Assembly (NCBI GenBank): GCA_002345215.1
Contig: DDVH01000043.1
Location: 65,932-115,006, forward strand
Direction: 5' to 3'
DNA from: Anaerolineales bacterium UBA2317
GTDB lineage: Bacteria; Chloroflexota; Anaerolineae; Anaerolineales; Villigracilaceae
Length of the DNA: 49,075 nt
Position numbers and translations under genes: made by a program. The notes below the pieces were generated by a model. The model made no database searches. It was not told the origin of the DNA and saw only the letters and a list, made by a program, of their open reading frames with translations. Of this stretch, positions 1 through 8,547 are shown in pieces. How positions within the stretch are numbered: position 1 is the stretch's first letter; each line of letters begins with the position of its first letter.

Positions 1-1
1 T

Positions 2-841
2 ATCTTTTTAACCATTTGGATGTTCGTGGCATTATTACTCGTCATCTTTTTGCCCGCTCGCCAAATCACAGATTTGGTATGGGTATTAATTCCGCTCAAT
101 GCTTTGGCGGCATTAGAACTTGCACGAGCATTCAACATCTATCCCGAAGAGCGAAGCGAAATTGCAGGCGTCACATTCTTAACCGTATTCATCTGGGTCT
201 TTGCATGGCTTGGCTTCGCCGGCATGACTTGGTTCCCAGTCGACTCAAGAGAATATGGTTTGCGTTTTTGGATGTTGCTCGGTTCGCTTGTTTTATTAGC
301 ATTGAGTTTATTACTCGTTGCCGCAGGTTGGTCAGCACGCACGGCTCGCATCGGTGGCGTATGGGGTTTTGTGATTGCATTAGGTGCACTCACATTGGGT
401 GGCACATTTGGCGCGGCTGGCTTACGCGGACAAAACGCCCCCGAACTTTGGTGGCAACCTTCAATTCCTGCGCAAGCACATTTATTACGTGAGACAGCAC
501 AACAAGTTTCAGAATTTTATACAGGTGATGATAATTCCGCTTCGGTCGTAATCGCCGGGCTTGATTCACCTGCGTTAGCATGGGCTTTGCGCGAACATGA
601 TGTGCAAATCGTAGAAACTCTAGATGCAACCACAGCGCCAGATATTGTCATTACTCGTTTTGAAAATAATCCTGCACTAATGGCGGCTTATCGCGGACAA
701 GATTTCAATTGGCGACAAACTTATCTATGGCATGTCTCTCCATTTGATGTTTGGGTGCGTTGGATTACATTACGAGAAATTTCTTACGCTGGCGAATCCA
801 TTATCCTTTGGGCAAGAGATGATTTATTCGTAGATAAATAA
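2..841 (+). CDS. C-terminal part of a polytopic membrane protein (5' end outside window)
   Basis: The frame is already open at base 2 (I-F-L-T-I-W before the first Met at base 20), so this is the tail of a longer gene cut by the window edge. About 130 residues form several hydrophobic segments around short loops (PARQITDLVW, ALELARAFNIYP). They are followed by a soluble region of about 130 residues ending VRWITLREISYAGESIILWAR. A membrane stem followed by a soluble tail resembles large Chloroflexota glycosyltransferase-39-like membrane proteins, but no catalytic motif is in view, so no function is assigned. It ends TAA 57 bp before cmk, which has its own promoter, so the two are probably separate transcripts. 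Certain as a coding region; identity uncertain. Confidence 0.7.
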   Translation: MFLTIWMFVALLLVIFLPARQITDLVWVLIPLNALAALELARAFNIYPEERSEIAGVTFLTVFIWVFAWLGFAGMTWFPVDSREYGLRFWMLLGSLVLLALSLLLVAAGWSARTARIGGVWGFVIALGALTLGGTFGAAGLRGQNAPELWWQPSIPAQAHLLRETAQQVSEFYTGDDNSASVVIAGLDSPALAWALREHDVQIVETLDATTAPDIVITRFENNPALMAAYRGQDFNWRQTYLWHVSPFDVWVRWITLREISYAGESIILWARDDLFVDK

Positions 842-847
842 CTGATT

Positions 848-864
848 ACTGAACACTGATTACT
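848..864. repeat. 17-bp dispersed word in degenerate CTGATTACTGA-type repeat
   Basis: The word ACTGAACACTGATTACT occurs here and again exactly at 19214-19230. Around it, bases 841-880 read as degenerate tandem variants of CTGATTACTGA. This is intergenic filler rather than a gene or terminator. Confidence 0.6.
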
Positions 865-885
865 GATAACTGACTACTATTAACT

Positions 886-891
886 TATAAT
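886..891 (+). promoter_or_regulatory. -10 box of cmk, leaderless type
   Basis: A perfect TATAAT lies with only 7 nt (CCATCAC) between it and the cmk ATG. Transcription would start at or next to the start codon, leaving no room for a ribosome binding site. No convincing -35 was seen. Confidence 0.6.
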
Positions 892-898
892 CCATCAC

Positions 899-1579
899 AT
901 GACACAAACTCCTCCCTCCATCATCACACTAGACGGACCCGCCGCATCCGGCAAATCTACCATTGGCAGAAAACTCGCCGACACACTCGGCTATTTATTT
1001 TTTGATACCGGCGTTATGTATCGTGCTGTTACATGGGTGGCATTACATCACGATATGGATGTTCGTGATGAAGAACTGATTACCCAGATGACGCAAAGCA
1101 CACATATTGATATTCGCCCGGCTTCAAAAAGTGATGGTCGTTCATGTGATGTGTTGATTGGCGATAAAGATGTGACGTGGGATATGCGTTCTAGCGAAGT
1201 TGAATCAAATGTCTCATTAATTTCTTCGTATGCAGGGGTTCGCAAAGCCTTATCAGATAAACAACGTGAAATTGGTTTACGTGGCAAAGTCGTTATGGTC
1301 GGCAGAGATATTGGCACAGTCGTTTTACCCGAAGCAGATTTAAAAATTTATTTAGATGCCAGTGCCGAAGAACGCGCCAAACGCCGTTATGATGAAATCA
1401 TTGCACGTGGTGAAAAAGCAGATTATGACGAAATTTTGAAAAAGATGATTGAGCGTGACCATATTGATTCCACACGCGCTGTTGCTCCGCTTCGCCCAGC
1501 GGATGATGCAGTGATAATCAACACGGATGAACCCAATGCCGATGAAGTGTTTGCAAAAGTGCTGGAATTGTGTAAATAA
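899..1579 (+). CDS. cmk: Cytidylate kinase
   Basis: Cytosolic kinase that phosphorylates CMP/dCMP with ATP for nucleotide supply. The 226-aa length is normal for bacterial Cmk. The P-loop GPAASGKST is at residues 13-21, followed by the family sequence YLFFDTGVMYRAVTW. Further family motifs are VVMVGRDIGTVVLPEADLKIYLDAS (in parts), RAKRRYDEI and a C-terminal region with RDHIDSTRAVAPLRPADDAVIINT. The start is the ATG directly below a TATAAT box; no other Met lies upstream. The gene stands alone: a dispersed repeat follows it, and the acyltransferase after that may be co-transcribed. Confident. Confidence 0.97.
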   Translation: MTQTPPSIITLDGPAASGKSTIGRKLADTLGYLFFDTGVMYRAVTWVALHHDMDVRDEELITQMTQSTHIDIRPASKSDGRSCDVLIGDKDVTWDMRSSEVESNVSLISSYAGVRKALSDKQREIGLRGKVVMVGRDIGTVVLPEADLKIYLDASAEERAKRRYDEIIARGEKADYDEILKKMIERDHIDSTRAVAPLRPADDAVIINTDEPNADEVFAKVLELCK

Positions 1580-1587
1580 ATTCGTAA

Positions 1588-1672
1588 TGTCATTCTGAGC
1601 CACGTTTTTTGCTTTTGTGGCGAAGAATCTCAGACATTATGATAGAGACCCTTCGTTTCACTCAGGGTGACA
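1588..1672 (+). repeat. 85-bp inverted-repeat-ended dispersed element, copy 1
   Basis: The element starts TGTCATTCTGAG and ends CTCAGGGTGACA, which are imperfect 12-bp inverted ends (10 of 12 match). The interior contains GTGGCGAAGAATCTC and GAGACCCTTCG. A second copy lies inverted at 19074-19159, and a relative with TGTCATTGCGAG ends is at 27514-27605. It carries no reading frame. It is non-autonomous and MITE/REP-like. Its right end stops 4 bp before the plsC-like start codon and supplies the only SD-like purine run (CAGGGTGA) there. Confidence 0.75.
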
Positions 1673-1676
1673 AATT

Positions 1677-2384
1677 ATGACTGAGCCCAAACCAATAACC
1701 GAAATCTGGAAGCCTGAACTTGTACGTTTACCCAAACTGACATTCGCACGCAAACTTTTTCGTTGGTTTGGTCATAACTGCATTGTAAAACTGACAGCAA
1801 ATCTTTGTTTGAACATCAACGTAGAGGGCATGGAAAATTTTCCCAAAACAGGTCCATTATTAATTGTCATCAATCATATTGGCGATGCTGACGCAGTGGC
1901 TGTGGTTTCGCAATTACCAAATCCACCGGATGCGTTAGGAAAAATCGAATTATATGATTTGCCGATTTTAGGAAAATTAATGGATTGGTATGGCATGATT
2001 TGGCTTCATCGTGGCACAGCCGATATTCGCGCAATCAAATCCGCTTTAGATGGTTTAGCAGAAAATCGCATCATCATCATTGCACCAGAAGGTAGATATT
2101 CACTAACAGGCGCATTAGAAGAAGGCAGTGGCGGCGCGGCATTTTTAGCATACAAATCTGGTGCGCCAGTTTTGCCTATTACTGTTACAGGTACAGAAAA
2201 TGAAAATGTGTATGGAAACCTAAAACGCTTCAAACGCGCCAAAGTAAATATCAAGGTTGGAAAAATGCTTCACTTGGCGAATCAATTTTCCACGAGGCAA
2301 GAAGCGGTTCGTGAAGGAACGAGTCAAATCATGGCGGCGTTGGCAAACCTCCTGCCAGAAAAATATCGCGGGGAATATTCCTGA
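1677..2384 (+). CDS. 1-acyl-glycerol-3-phosphate acyltransferase family protein (PlsC-like)
   Basis: Membrane-peripheral acyltransferase that would transfer a fatty acyl group to lysophosphatidate or a similar lysolipid. The 235-aa length fits the family. The catalytic HX4D motif is in VINHIGDADAVAV (about residues 64-76). The second block is WLHRGTADIRAIKSAL, the third APEGRYSLTGALEEG, and the fourth GAPVLPITVTGTEN, in the usual PlsC order. The N terminus (FARKLFRWFG) is amphipathic or hydrophobic. The ATG at 1677 directly abuts a dispersed repeat. Acyl specificity cannot be told from sequence. Downstream, 94 bp of pyrimidine-rich DNA leads to the histidine kinase promoter. Confidence 0.9.
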   Translation: MTEPKPITEIWKPELVRLPKLTFARKLFRWFGHNCIVKLTANLCLNINVEGMENFPKTGPLLIVINHIGDADAVAVVSQLPNPPDALGKIELYDLPILGKLMDWYGMIWLHRGTADIRAIKSALDGLAENRIIIIAPEGRYSLTGALEEGSGGAAFLAYKSGAPVLPITVTGTENENVYGNLKRFKRAKVNIKVGKMLHLANQFSTRQEAVREGTSQIMAALANLLPEKYRGEYS

Positions 2385-2464
2385 TAGTAGGAAGTTTCTT
2401 TCTTCTTCCTCTTGCTTTTTCTCTAAACTAATATTTTTGTAAATCGCCTGCCAATATTTAGGGC

Positions 2465-2470
2465 TATAAT
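2465..2470 (+). promoter_or_regulatory. -10 box of the histidine kinase gene, leaderless type
   Basis: A perfect TATAAT lies 8 nt upstream of the ATG at 2479 with no Shine-Dalgarno between (TTATCAAA). This is the same geometry as cmk. Confidence 0.55.
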
Positions 2471-2478
2471 TTATCAAA

Positions 2479-5400
2479 ATGGAATTCATCGTCACCCTCC
2501 TCGCAGGCATCCCATTTCCCGCACCGCCCACACCAGTAGGCTGGGTCGTGTTGGTTTTGTTGTTAGCGGCTTTGATTTTCGTTTTGATTCGCCAACGTGC
2601 GAATACGCAAATGAGTTGGGGATTATTTATCATACTCTTCGTTTTGATTCCAGTTACAACTTTATTCATCGGTTTAAGATTTACTTCCGCTTCAGCCCGA
2701 CCTCTACCTGATTTGCCCGCGGATGCACCGGGCTCAGCCTTGATGATTTTTTCTGCTATCCCATGGTTGCTTGGCGGTGGCATGTTGGGACCACTTCCCG
2801 CCGCTTTGTTGGGGGCATTTGCCGGTTTAATACGTGGCGCATGGGATAGTTATTCTTTATTTTCAATTGTAGAACTTGCATTTTTAGCAGTTTGTTTTTC
2901 TTTTACCACGCGCCAAAGATATAGAACTCGTGCTTATACATTGTTACGTCAGCCCTTATTTGGGGCGTTGTTATTGATTCCGATTCACGCTTTGTTTTAT
3001 GTCTTGAGTGCCTTATTCACTCAGTGGGGTGTAGATGCGACACCGATTACAGCACGTTTAGATTTTGCACTTAGCAATTTGGGGGTTATCACTTTGGCAT
3101 TTGGTGGAGAAATGTTGATGGGTGGTTTGTTTGCGCAATTAATTTCAATTGCATTCCCTGCCCGTTGGGGAAGCAAACAAGCCTTACAACCTTCGCCAGG
3201 TGAAAAGAGTTTAGAGTCTAGATTTTTATTTGCTGTTGGTGCATTTATTTTGATGTTATTGCTCACTTTGTTAATTGGTGATTGGGTTGTAGCAGGACGT
3301 GCCGCGCGTGAATTATTGGAAGATAGATTATCCAGCGCTGGTGAATCTGCATCTCAAAGTGTTCCATTCTTTTTAGAGACAGGTCAAAACTTGGCAGTGC
3401 AACTCGCATCTGACCCGCGTTTGCTGGAAGCCACAGATGATGAATTAAGGTCAATTATTGGTTCGCGCATTCAAGCCGTACCGTATTTTGACCAATTTAT
3501 TGTATTAGATGCAAACAACAAAGACATATTAGCAATTTACCCGCCTGTTGATTCAACTACATTTCGTTTGTATCCTGATGAAGATTCTGGAATTTTCTTA
3601 GCCACCAACGGCGTGTTGACTCAAATTTATTCCATTCCACCGACAAACACAGAAGAAAGCGCTCGTGTTTCGTTTATGGTAGCGATTGTAGATTCTACTG
3701 GTCAAGTGGAACGAATCTTAATCGGGCGCACTTCACTTGAATCAAACCCATTAACTTTGCCATTAATTGATAGCCTCAATAACATGAATGATTTAGGTGG
3801 GGCGGGTATGTTGTTGAATGAAAAAAATCAGATGTTATATCATTCTGATACAACGCAATCTTTATCAACATATAACGGTCAACAAGGTAGTGAAGCATTT
3901 TTCTATGATGATACTGCTCCGGATGGCACGCGTGAAATGGTGTATTACCAACCCGTGTTTGGTCGTCCGTGGGCGATTGTATTAAAAGTCCCTGCTCAAC
4001 GTGCGCAACAAATTGCTTTGAATATCGCCATGCCATTAGCCGTGATGATTATTGTATTGGCAGTGATTGCGATGATTTCATTACGTGTGGGGTTGAGAGT
4101 GGTCACTGGTTCTTTGCAAAGTTTGGCGACAGAAGCCAATCGCATTGCACAAGGTCAATTAGACCATCCGCTTCAGGTGAAAGGCGAAGATGAGGTGGCA
4201 CAACTCAGGCGGGCGTTTGAACAGATGCGTTCAAGTTTGCAATCACGTTTGGAAGAAATTAATCGCCTATTGCAAGTGAGTCAAGGTGTGGCATCTAGTT
4301 TGGAAATGCAAGATGCAGTTAAACCTGTTTTAGAAGCGATTCTTTCGACGGGTGCAAATTCTGTGCGTGTGGCGTTATCACCTGAAGTTTTGCCCGATAC
4401 ATATGTTGAATTGCCATCTCGTTTTGCATTGGGTGATGCGGGTGAATTGTATGCGCATTTTGATGAACAAATTTTGCAATTGGCACAAAGCCAGCAAAAA
4501 ATTGTTTTACCGAATCTCACGCGCTCGCGTGAAATTGATTTAGACCCAACCAAGCCGCAACCGCTGGCATTGTTAGCAGTGGCATTGCGCCATGAGAATC
4601 GTTATTATGGTGTGGTGTGGGCTGGTTATGAACAGCCACGAAAATTTTCTGATTCGGATGTGCGCTTTGTGACGACTCTGGCTGGGCAAGCGGCTTTGGC
4701 AATTGCGAATGCGCATCTCTTTCTTAACGTAGAGGCTAGTCGACGCCAACTCGAAGCGATTCTTAATTCGACACCTGATCCGGTGTTGGTGACAGACCAT
4801 CGCAATCGTTTGTTACTGGCAAACTTTGCCGCCGCCGCCGCGCTTGGTCCAAATGTAGATGATGATGCGCGCTCTCGTGTTGAGACAGAAAAAGTTATCA
4901 AACTCAAACCGTTGGTTAATTTATTGCAAAGTACAACTTCTGAAAAACAATCAGCCGAAATTGTTTTAGCCGATAAACGAACCTATTTAGCTACTGCGTC
5001 ACCGGTGATGGTGGAAGGCAAACAAATTGGGCGGGTATGCATTATGCGTGATGTGACATACTTCAAAGAATTGGATACGATGAAATCTGAATTTGTGGCG
5101 ACGGTTAGCCATGATTTGCGTTCACCATTAACCTTGATGCGTGGTTATGCTACGATGTTAGATTCAGCAGGTGAGCTGAATGAGCAACAACATGGTTATG
5201 TTAAAAAAATTATCACAGGCGTAGAAAATATGTCTCGCTTGGTGAATAACTTATTAGATTTGGGTCGTATTGAAATTGGGGTTGGTTTGCAAGTAGAAAA
5301 TGTGACTGTGTTGGATGTGATTGAGCGTGTGACGAGTGCCTTGCATTTACAAGCCATGCAAAAAAATATTTCTCTACAATTAGAGTTAGCGAAAGATATG

Positions 5401-5763
5401 CCTCACGCCATTGAAGCCGACCAAGCCCTTCTGCATCAGGCTGTGTACAATTTGGTTGAAAACGGAATCAAATATACCCCTGAGAATGGAAGCGTGATTA
5501 TCCGCACTGTATCTGACCCGAATCACTTAACGTTTGTGGTCAAAGATTCTGGTATCGGTATTCCGCCTGAAGATTTGCCACGTTTATTTGAAAAATTTTA
5601 TCGTGGTAAACAACGCGAAGCACGCGCTCAGCCCGGCTCTGGTTTAGGTTTGGCAATTGTGCATTCGATTGCAGAAAGCCACAGCGGAAAAGTTTGGGTA
5701 GAAAGTGAAATTGGGAAAGGCAGTGCTTTTTATTTACAAATTCCTTTGGCGCAACCAAAATAA
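2479..5763 (+). CDS. Multidomain membrane sensor histidine kinase (7TM-like, extracytoplasmic sensor, HAMP, GAF, PAS, HisKA, HATPase)
   Basis: A 1094-aa two-component sensor. Residues 1-240 are a bundle of hydrophobic segments. About 260-280 is another TM leading to an extracytoplasmic Cache-like region to about 510, then a TM. A HAMP-like stretch follows (IAQGQLDHPLQVKGEDEVAQL), then a GAF-like region to about 745 (FVTTLAGQAALAIANAHLF) and a PAS-like region (LNSTPDPVLVTD). The phosphoacceptor is H878 in ATVSHDLRSPLTLMRGY. The ATPase domain shows the N-box NLVENGIKYTPENG (about 991-1004), DSGIGIPPEDLPRLFEKFYRG and GSGLGLAIVHS. No response regulator gene is adjacent, so it is an orphan kinase here. 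Two separate membrane parts plus two cytoplasmic sensory domains suggest integration of several cues; ligands are unknown. Confidence 0.92.
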   Translation: MEFIVTLLAGIPFPAPPTPVGWVVLVLLLAALIFVLIRQRANTQMSWGLFIILFVLIPVTTLFIGLRFTSASARPLPDLPADAPGSALMIFSAIPWLLGGGMLGPLPAALLGAFAGLIRGAWDSYSLFSIVELAFLAVCFSFTTRQRYRTRAYTLLRQPLFGALLLIPIHALFYVLSALFTQWGVDATPITARLDFALSNLGVITLAFGGEMLMGGLFAQLISIAFPARWGSKQALQPSPGEKSLESRFLFAVGAFILMLLLTLLIGDWVVAGRAARELLEDRLSSAGESASQSVPFFLETGQNLAVQLASDPRLLEATDDELRSIIGSRIQAVPYFDQFIVLDANNKDILAIYPPVDSTTFRLYPDEDSGIFLATNGVLTQIYSIPPTNTEESARVSFMVAIVDSTGQVERILIGRTSLESNPLTLPLIDSLNNMNDLGGAGMLLNEKNQMLYHSDTTQSLSTYNGQQGSEAFFYDDTAPDGTREMVYYQPVFGRPWAIVLKVPAQRAQQIALNIAMPLAVMIIVLAVIAMISLRVGLRVVTGSLQSLATEANRIAQGQLDHPLQVKGEDEVAQLRRAFEQMRSSLQSRLEEINRLLQVSQGVASSLEMQDAVKPVLEAILSTGANSVRVALSPEVLPDTYVELPSRFALGDAGELYAHFDEQILQLAQSQQKIVLPNLTRSREIDLDPTKPQPLALLAVALRHENRYYGVVWAGYEQPRKFSDSDVRFVTTLAGQAALAIANAHLFLNVEASRRQLEAILNSTPDPVLVTDHRNRLLLANFAAAAALGPNVDDDARSRVETEKVIKLKPLVNLLQSTTSEKQSAEIVLADKRTYLATASPVMVEGKQIGRVCIMRDVTYFKELDTMKSEFVATVSHDLRSPLTLMRGYATMLDSAGELNEQQHGYVKKIITGVENMSRLVNNLLDLGRIEIGVGLQVENVTVLDVIERVTSALHLQAMQKNISLQLELAKDMPHAIEADQALLHQAVYNLVENGIKYTPENGSVIIRTVSDPNHLTFVVKDSGIGIPPEDLPRLFEKFYRGKQREARAQPGSGLGLAIVHSIAESHSGKVWVESEIGKGSAFYLQIPLAQPK

Positions 5764-5845
5764 AATTATCTCGTATATTTGTTTCGAGACATTTTGCTTG
5801 TCTACACTTCTTAATTGACTGTAAACCAAAAAAAGAAAATAGTAC

Positions 5846-5878
5846 TATAATCCAAACTTGTCCTTCCGCGGGAAGGAC
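5846..5878 (+). promoter_or_regulatory. -10 box and 5'-leader hairpin of the kimA-like operon
   Basis: TATAAT is at 5846-5851. Transcription starting near 5858 would place a strong hairpin, GTCCTTCC-GCG-GGAAGGAC (5860-5878), at the very 5' end of the mRNA, about 32 nt before the ATG at 5911. No U-tract follows, so it is not a terminator. It may stabilise the transcript or bind a regulator. The leader is far too short for the c-di-AMP ydaO riboswitch that controls KimA in Bacillus. Confidence 0.5.
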
Positions 5879-5910
5879 ATAATTTTTGTCTGTTAGTTAA
5901 GTTGGTACGA

Positions 5911-7875
5911 ATGATTAATCAAGAAAAAAAACAAACCCCTATTATCGAAAGAAGCACAGACTATAAACCTCGGCGCACATTTCGCTCATGGCTGATTGGA
6001 CGACCCTTATCCACAGCAGATGCGGCGCATGAAACCATTGGAAAAAAAGTTGGCTTAGCAGTTTTTGCATCTGACGCGCTTTCATCAAATGCGTATGCCA
6101 CCCAAGAAATTCTTGTCATTCTTGCAATTGCTGGGATGCAGGGTTTTCAATATGTGTTTCCAATTTCCATTGCGATTGGTGTGTTGCTAGTTATTGTGGC
6201 GGCATCATATCGTCAAGTAATTTTTGCGTATCCACAAGGTGGTGGTGGATACATTGTAGCGAAAGATAATTTAGGAGAATTCCCTGCTTTAATTGCGGCA
6301 TCATCGCTTCTGATGGATTATGTCTTGGTTGTTTCCGTATCTATATCTTCTGGTGTGGCTCAAATCGCTTCGGCATTTCCGGTTGTATATGAATATCGCG
6401 TTGCGGTTGCTGTGGCGGCTATTTTCTTAATCACCATTTTGAATTTGCGTGGTTTAAGAGAAACTGGCGCGACGATTATTATTCCAAACTTTTTCTTCAT
6501 TTTTATGATGTTCATTACGCTTGGAGTGGGAATTTTCAAATACTTCACTGGCTCGTTAGGTACAGTCACCAACCCGCCTGAAATGATTCATCTGCATGAT
6601 ACGGTTGCTATCATCACACCGTTTTTGATTTTGCATGCCTTTTCCAGTGGTACTGCGGCATTGACCGGGATTGAAGCAATCTCTACGGGAATTACAGCCT
6701 TTAAGGAACCACGCAGTAAAAATGCGGCGATTACATTAACTTGGATGGCTTCGATTTTGTTAACCGTTTTCTTAGGGATTTCATTCTTAGCAACTCACAT
6801 TCAAGCCATTCCTTCTGAGTTTGAAACGGTGATTTCACAAATTGCCAGAACTGCATTTGGTGGTCAAAACATTTTTTATGGCGCGGCAATTCTTGGTACA
6901 ACCGTAATCTTAATGCTGGCGGCAAATACTGCTTTTGCGGGTTTTCCACGTTTGAGTGCGTTGATGGCGAAAGATGGCTTCATGCCTCGTCAATTGACGT
7001 ATCGCGGAAGCCGTTTGGTGTATTCACGCGGTGTCATTGCCTTGGCGTTTTTATCGGCTGTTTTGATTATTTTGTTTCAAGCCAGCGTCACAAGATTAAT
7101 TCCGTTATATGCTATCGGTGTGTTCTTATCTTTTACGATTGCACAATCTGGCATGGCGATTCGTTGGTGGCGAAGCGGAAAACTTTCTGCGAAAACAGAA
7201 ACAGCCAGTAGTTATTCCACATTGAGTTATGACCCAACTTGGAAGCTCAAAATGTTGTTGAATGGCTTTGGGGCATTATGTACTGCCGTTGTGATGGTAG
7301 TGTTTGCTATTACAAAATTCAAAGATGGCGCGTATATCGTCATGCTTTTGATTCCTTTAATAGTGGCTGTACTTTGGTTAATTCATAGTCATTATAAAAA
7401 ACTCGCCGCCAAACTTTCACTTGAAAATTTTGGCGTTATTCCACCGCAAACCATTCGCCATCGTGTTATTATGCCGGTTAGTGGTGTGCATCAAGGAACA
7501 CTTTCCGCATTGCGTTATGCGCGCATGTTGTCTGATGATGTGACAGCGGTTCACATCACCATTGAACCTGAAGATGCAGAAAAAGTTAGAAAGAAATGGG
7601 AAACATGGGGCGAAGGCACACGTTTGGTGATGTTGGATTCGCCGTATCGTTTGTTTGTTGAACCTTTGTTGAAATATATTTCTGATATTGCTGAACAACG
7701 CCAGCCCGGTGAAACGATTACGATTGTTGTGCCAGAATTTGTTTCTGATAATAAATTGACAGGCACGTTACACACCAATACTGCCAGCATTTTGCGTGAC
7801 CAATTAAAACTTCAACATGGCATTGTGATTACGAATGTGCCATATCATGTGCATGAAAATGACGGAAGTCATTAA
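5911..7875 (+). CDS. kimA: KimA-type APC-family potassium permease
   Basis: Probable proton-coupled K+ importer of the inner membrane. The family signature KVGLAVFASDALSSNAYATQEI near the N terminus (in parts), the glycine-rich loop FAYPQGGGGYIVAKDNLG, and GIEAISTGITAFKEP are as in KimA/YdaO-like APC permeases. About 12 membrane segments end near residue 490. The C-terminal region of about 160 residues is cytoplasmic and begins HRVIMPVSGVHQGTLSALRYARML, a universal-stress-like fold typical of the family. I prefer the ATG at 5911; a TTG three codons earlier would also be in frame. The two TrkA-like genes follow at once, which supports K+ transport. A generic amino-acid permease is the alternative. 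Confidence 0.85.
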   Translation: MINQEKKQTPIIERSTDYKPRRTFRSWLIGRPLSTADAAHETIGKKVGLAVFASDALSSNAYATQEILVILAIAGMQGFQYVFPISIAIGVLLVIVAASYRQVIFAYPQGGGGYIVAKDNLGEFPALIAASSLLMDYVLVVSVSISSGVAQIASAFPVVYEYRVAVAVAAIFLITILNLRGLRETGATIIIPNFFFIFMMFITLGVGIFKYFTGSLGTVTNPPEMIHLHDTVAIITPFLILHAFSSGTAALTGIEAISTGITAFKEPRSKNAAITLTWMASILLTVFLGISFLATHIQAIPSEFETVISQIARTAFGGQNIFYGAAILGTTVILMLAANTAFAGFPRLSALMAKDGFMPRQLTYRGSRLVYSRGVIALAFLSAVLIILFQASVTRLIPLYAIGVFLSFTIAQSGMAIRWWRSGKLSAKTETASSYSTLSYDPTWKLKMLLNGFGALCTAVVMVVFAITKFKDGAYIVMLLIPLIVAVLWLIHSHYKKLAAKLSLENFGVIPPQTIRHRVIMPVSGVHQGTLSALRYARMLSDDVTAVHITIEPEDAEKVRKKWETWGEGTRLVMLDSPYRLFVEPLLKYISDIAEQRQPGETITIVVPEFVSDNKLTGTLHTNTASILRDQLKLQHGIVITNVPYHVHENDGSH

Positions 7876-7884
7876 GGAGTAAAA

Positions 7885-8547
7885 ATGAATTTTATTGTTT
7901 TAGGATGTGGAAGATTCGGTGCTGAACTTTCATACCGCCTCTTTCAAAGTGGACATCAAGTGGTGGTGGTGGATAATGAACAAAAATCGTTCAACCGCCT
8001 CCATCCTGACTTTCGAGGGCGTACGGTCGTGGGAGAAGCTCTCTCAGCCGACACATTGTCTCGCGCAGATGCAATCCATGCGGATGGTGTTGCTGTGGTG
8101 ACAAACTCTGATGTATTAAACGCAGTCATTGGGCATTCTGTTCGGGTGCATTATCCGAATGTAAAACAAATCATCGTCCGAAATTATGACCCCGCTATGC
8201 GCGATATGCTTGAAGCCTTTGGTTTGCAAATTGTCAGTTCTACGGCATGGGGGGCAGAACGTATGCAAGAATTATTAAGTGACGCATCATTTCGGGCTGT
8301 GTTTTCAGCAGGCAATGGCGAAGTAGAAATGTATGAGATGTATATTCCACAAAAATGGGATGGGATGCAAGTGAGTCAATTGTTGCAAGGGTGCGGAGAA
8401 ATCGTCAGTGTAGCACTCACTCGCGCGGGCAGAGCAGAATTACCTTCGAGCGAAGCGGTTTTACATCAAGGAGATGTGCTGACTGTAAGTGCAACATTTG
8501 ATGGGGCAAAAGCATTGCGCAATAAGTTGCAGGAGATGAAATCATGA
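7885..8547 (+). CDS. trkA: TrkA/RCK-family potassium uptake regulatory subunit (first copy)
   Basis: Cytoplasmic nucleotide-binding regulatory subunit of a K+ transporter. The Rossmann motif GCGRFG is at residues 8-13, with an acidic residue ending the second strand (VVVVDNEQ), followed by GEALSADTL and VAVVTNSD typical of RCK_N. Residues about 140-220 form an RCK_C-like domain (YIPQKWDGMQVSQLL, LHQGDVLTVSA). Its Shine-Dalgarno (TAAGGAG) overlaps the stop of the permease, and it overlaps the second trkA by 4 bp (ATGA), so the three genes are translationally coupled. Confidence 0.92.
   Translation: MNFIVLGCGRFGAELSYRLFQSGHQVVVVDNEQKSFNRLHPDFRGRTVVGEALSADTLSRADAIHADGVAVVTNSDVLNAVIGHSVRVHYPNVKQIIVRNYDPAMRDMLEAFGLQIVSSTAWGAERMQELLSDASFRAVFSAGNGEVEMYEMYIPQKWDGMQVSQLLQGCGEIVSVALTRAGRAELPSSEAVLHQGDVLTVSATFDGAKALRNKLQEMKS

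Noticed and set aside
5852..5910. c-di-AMP (ydaO) riboswitch before kimA
   Set aside because: The leader after the TATAAT box is only about 50 nt and shows a simple hairpin without the conserved ydaO core.
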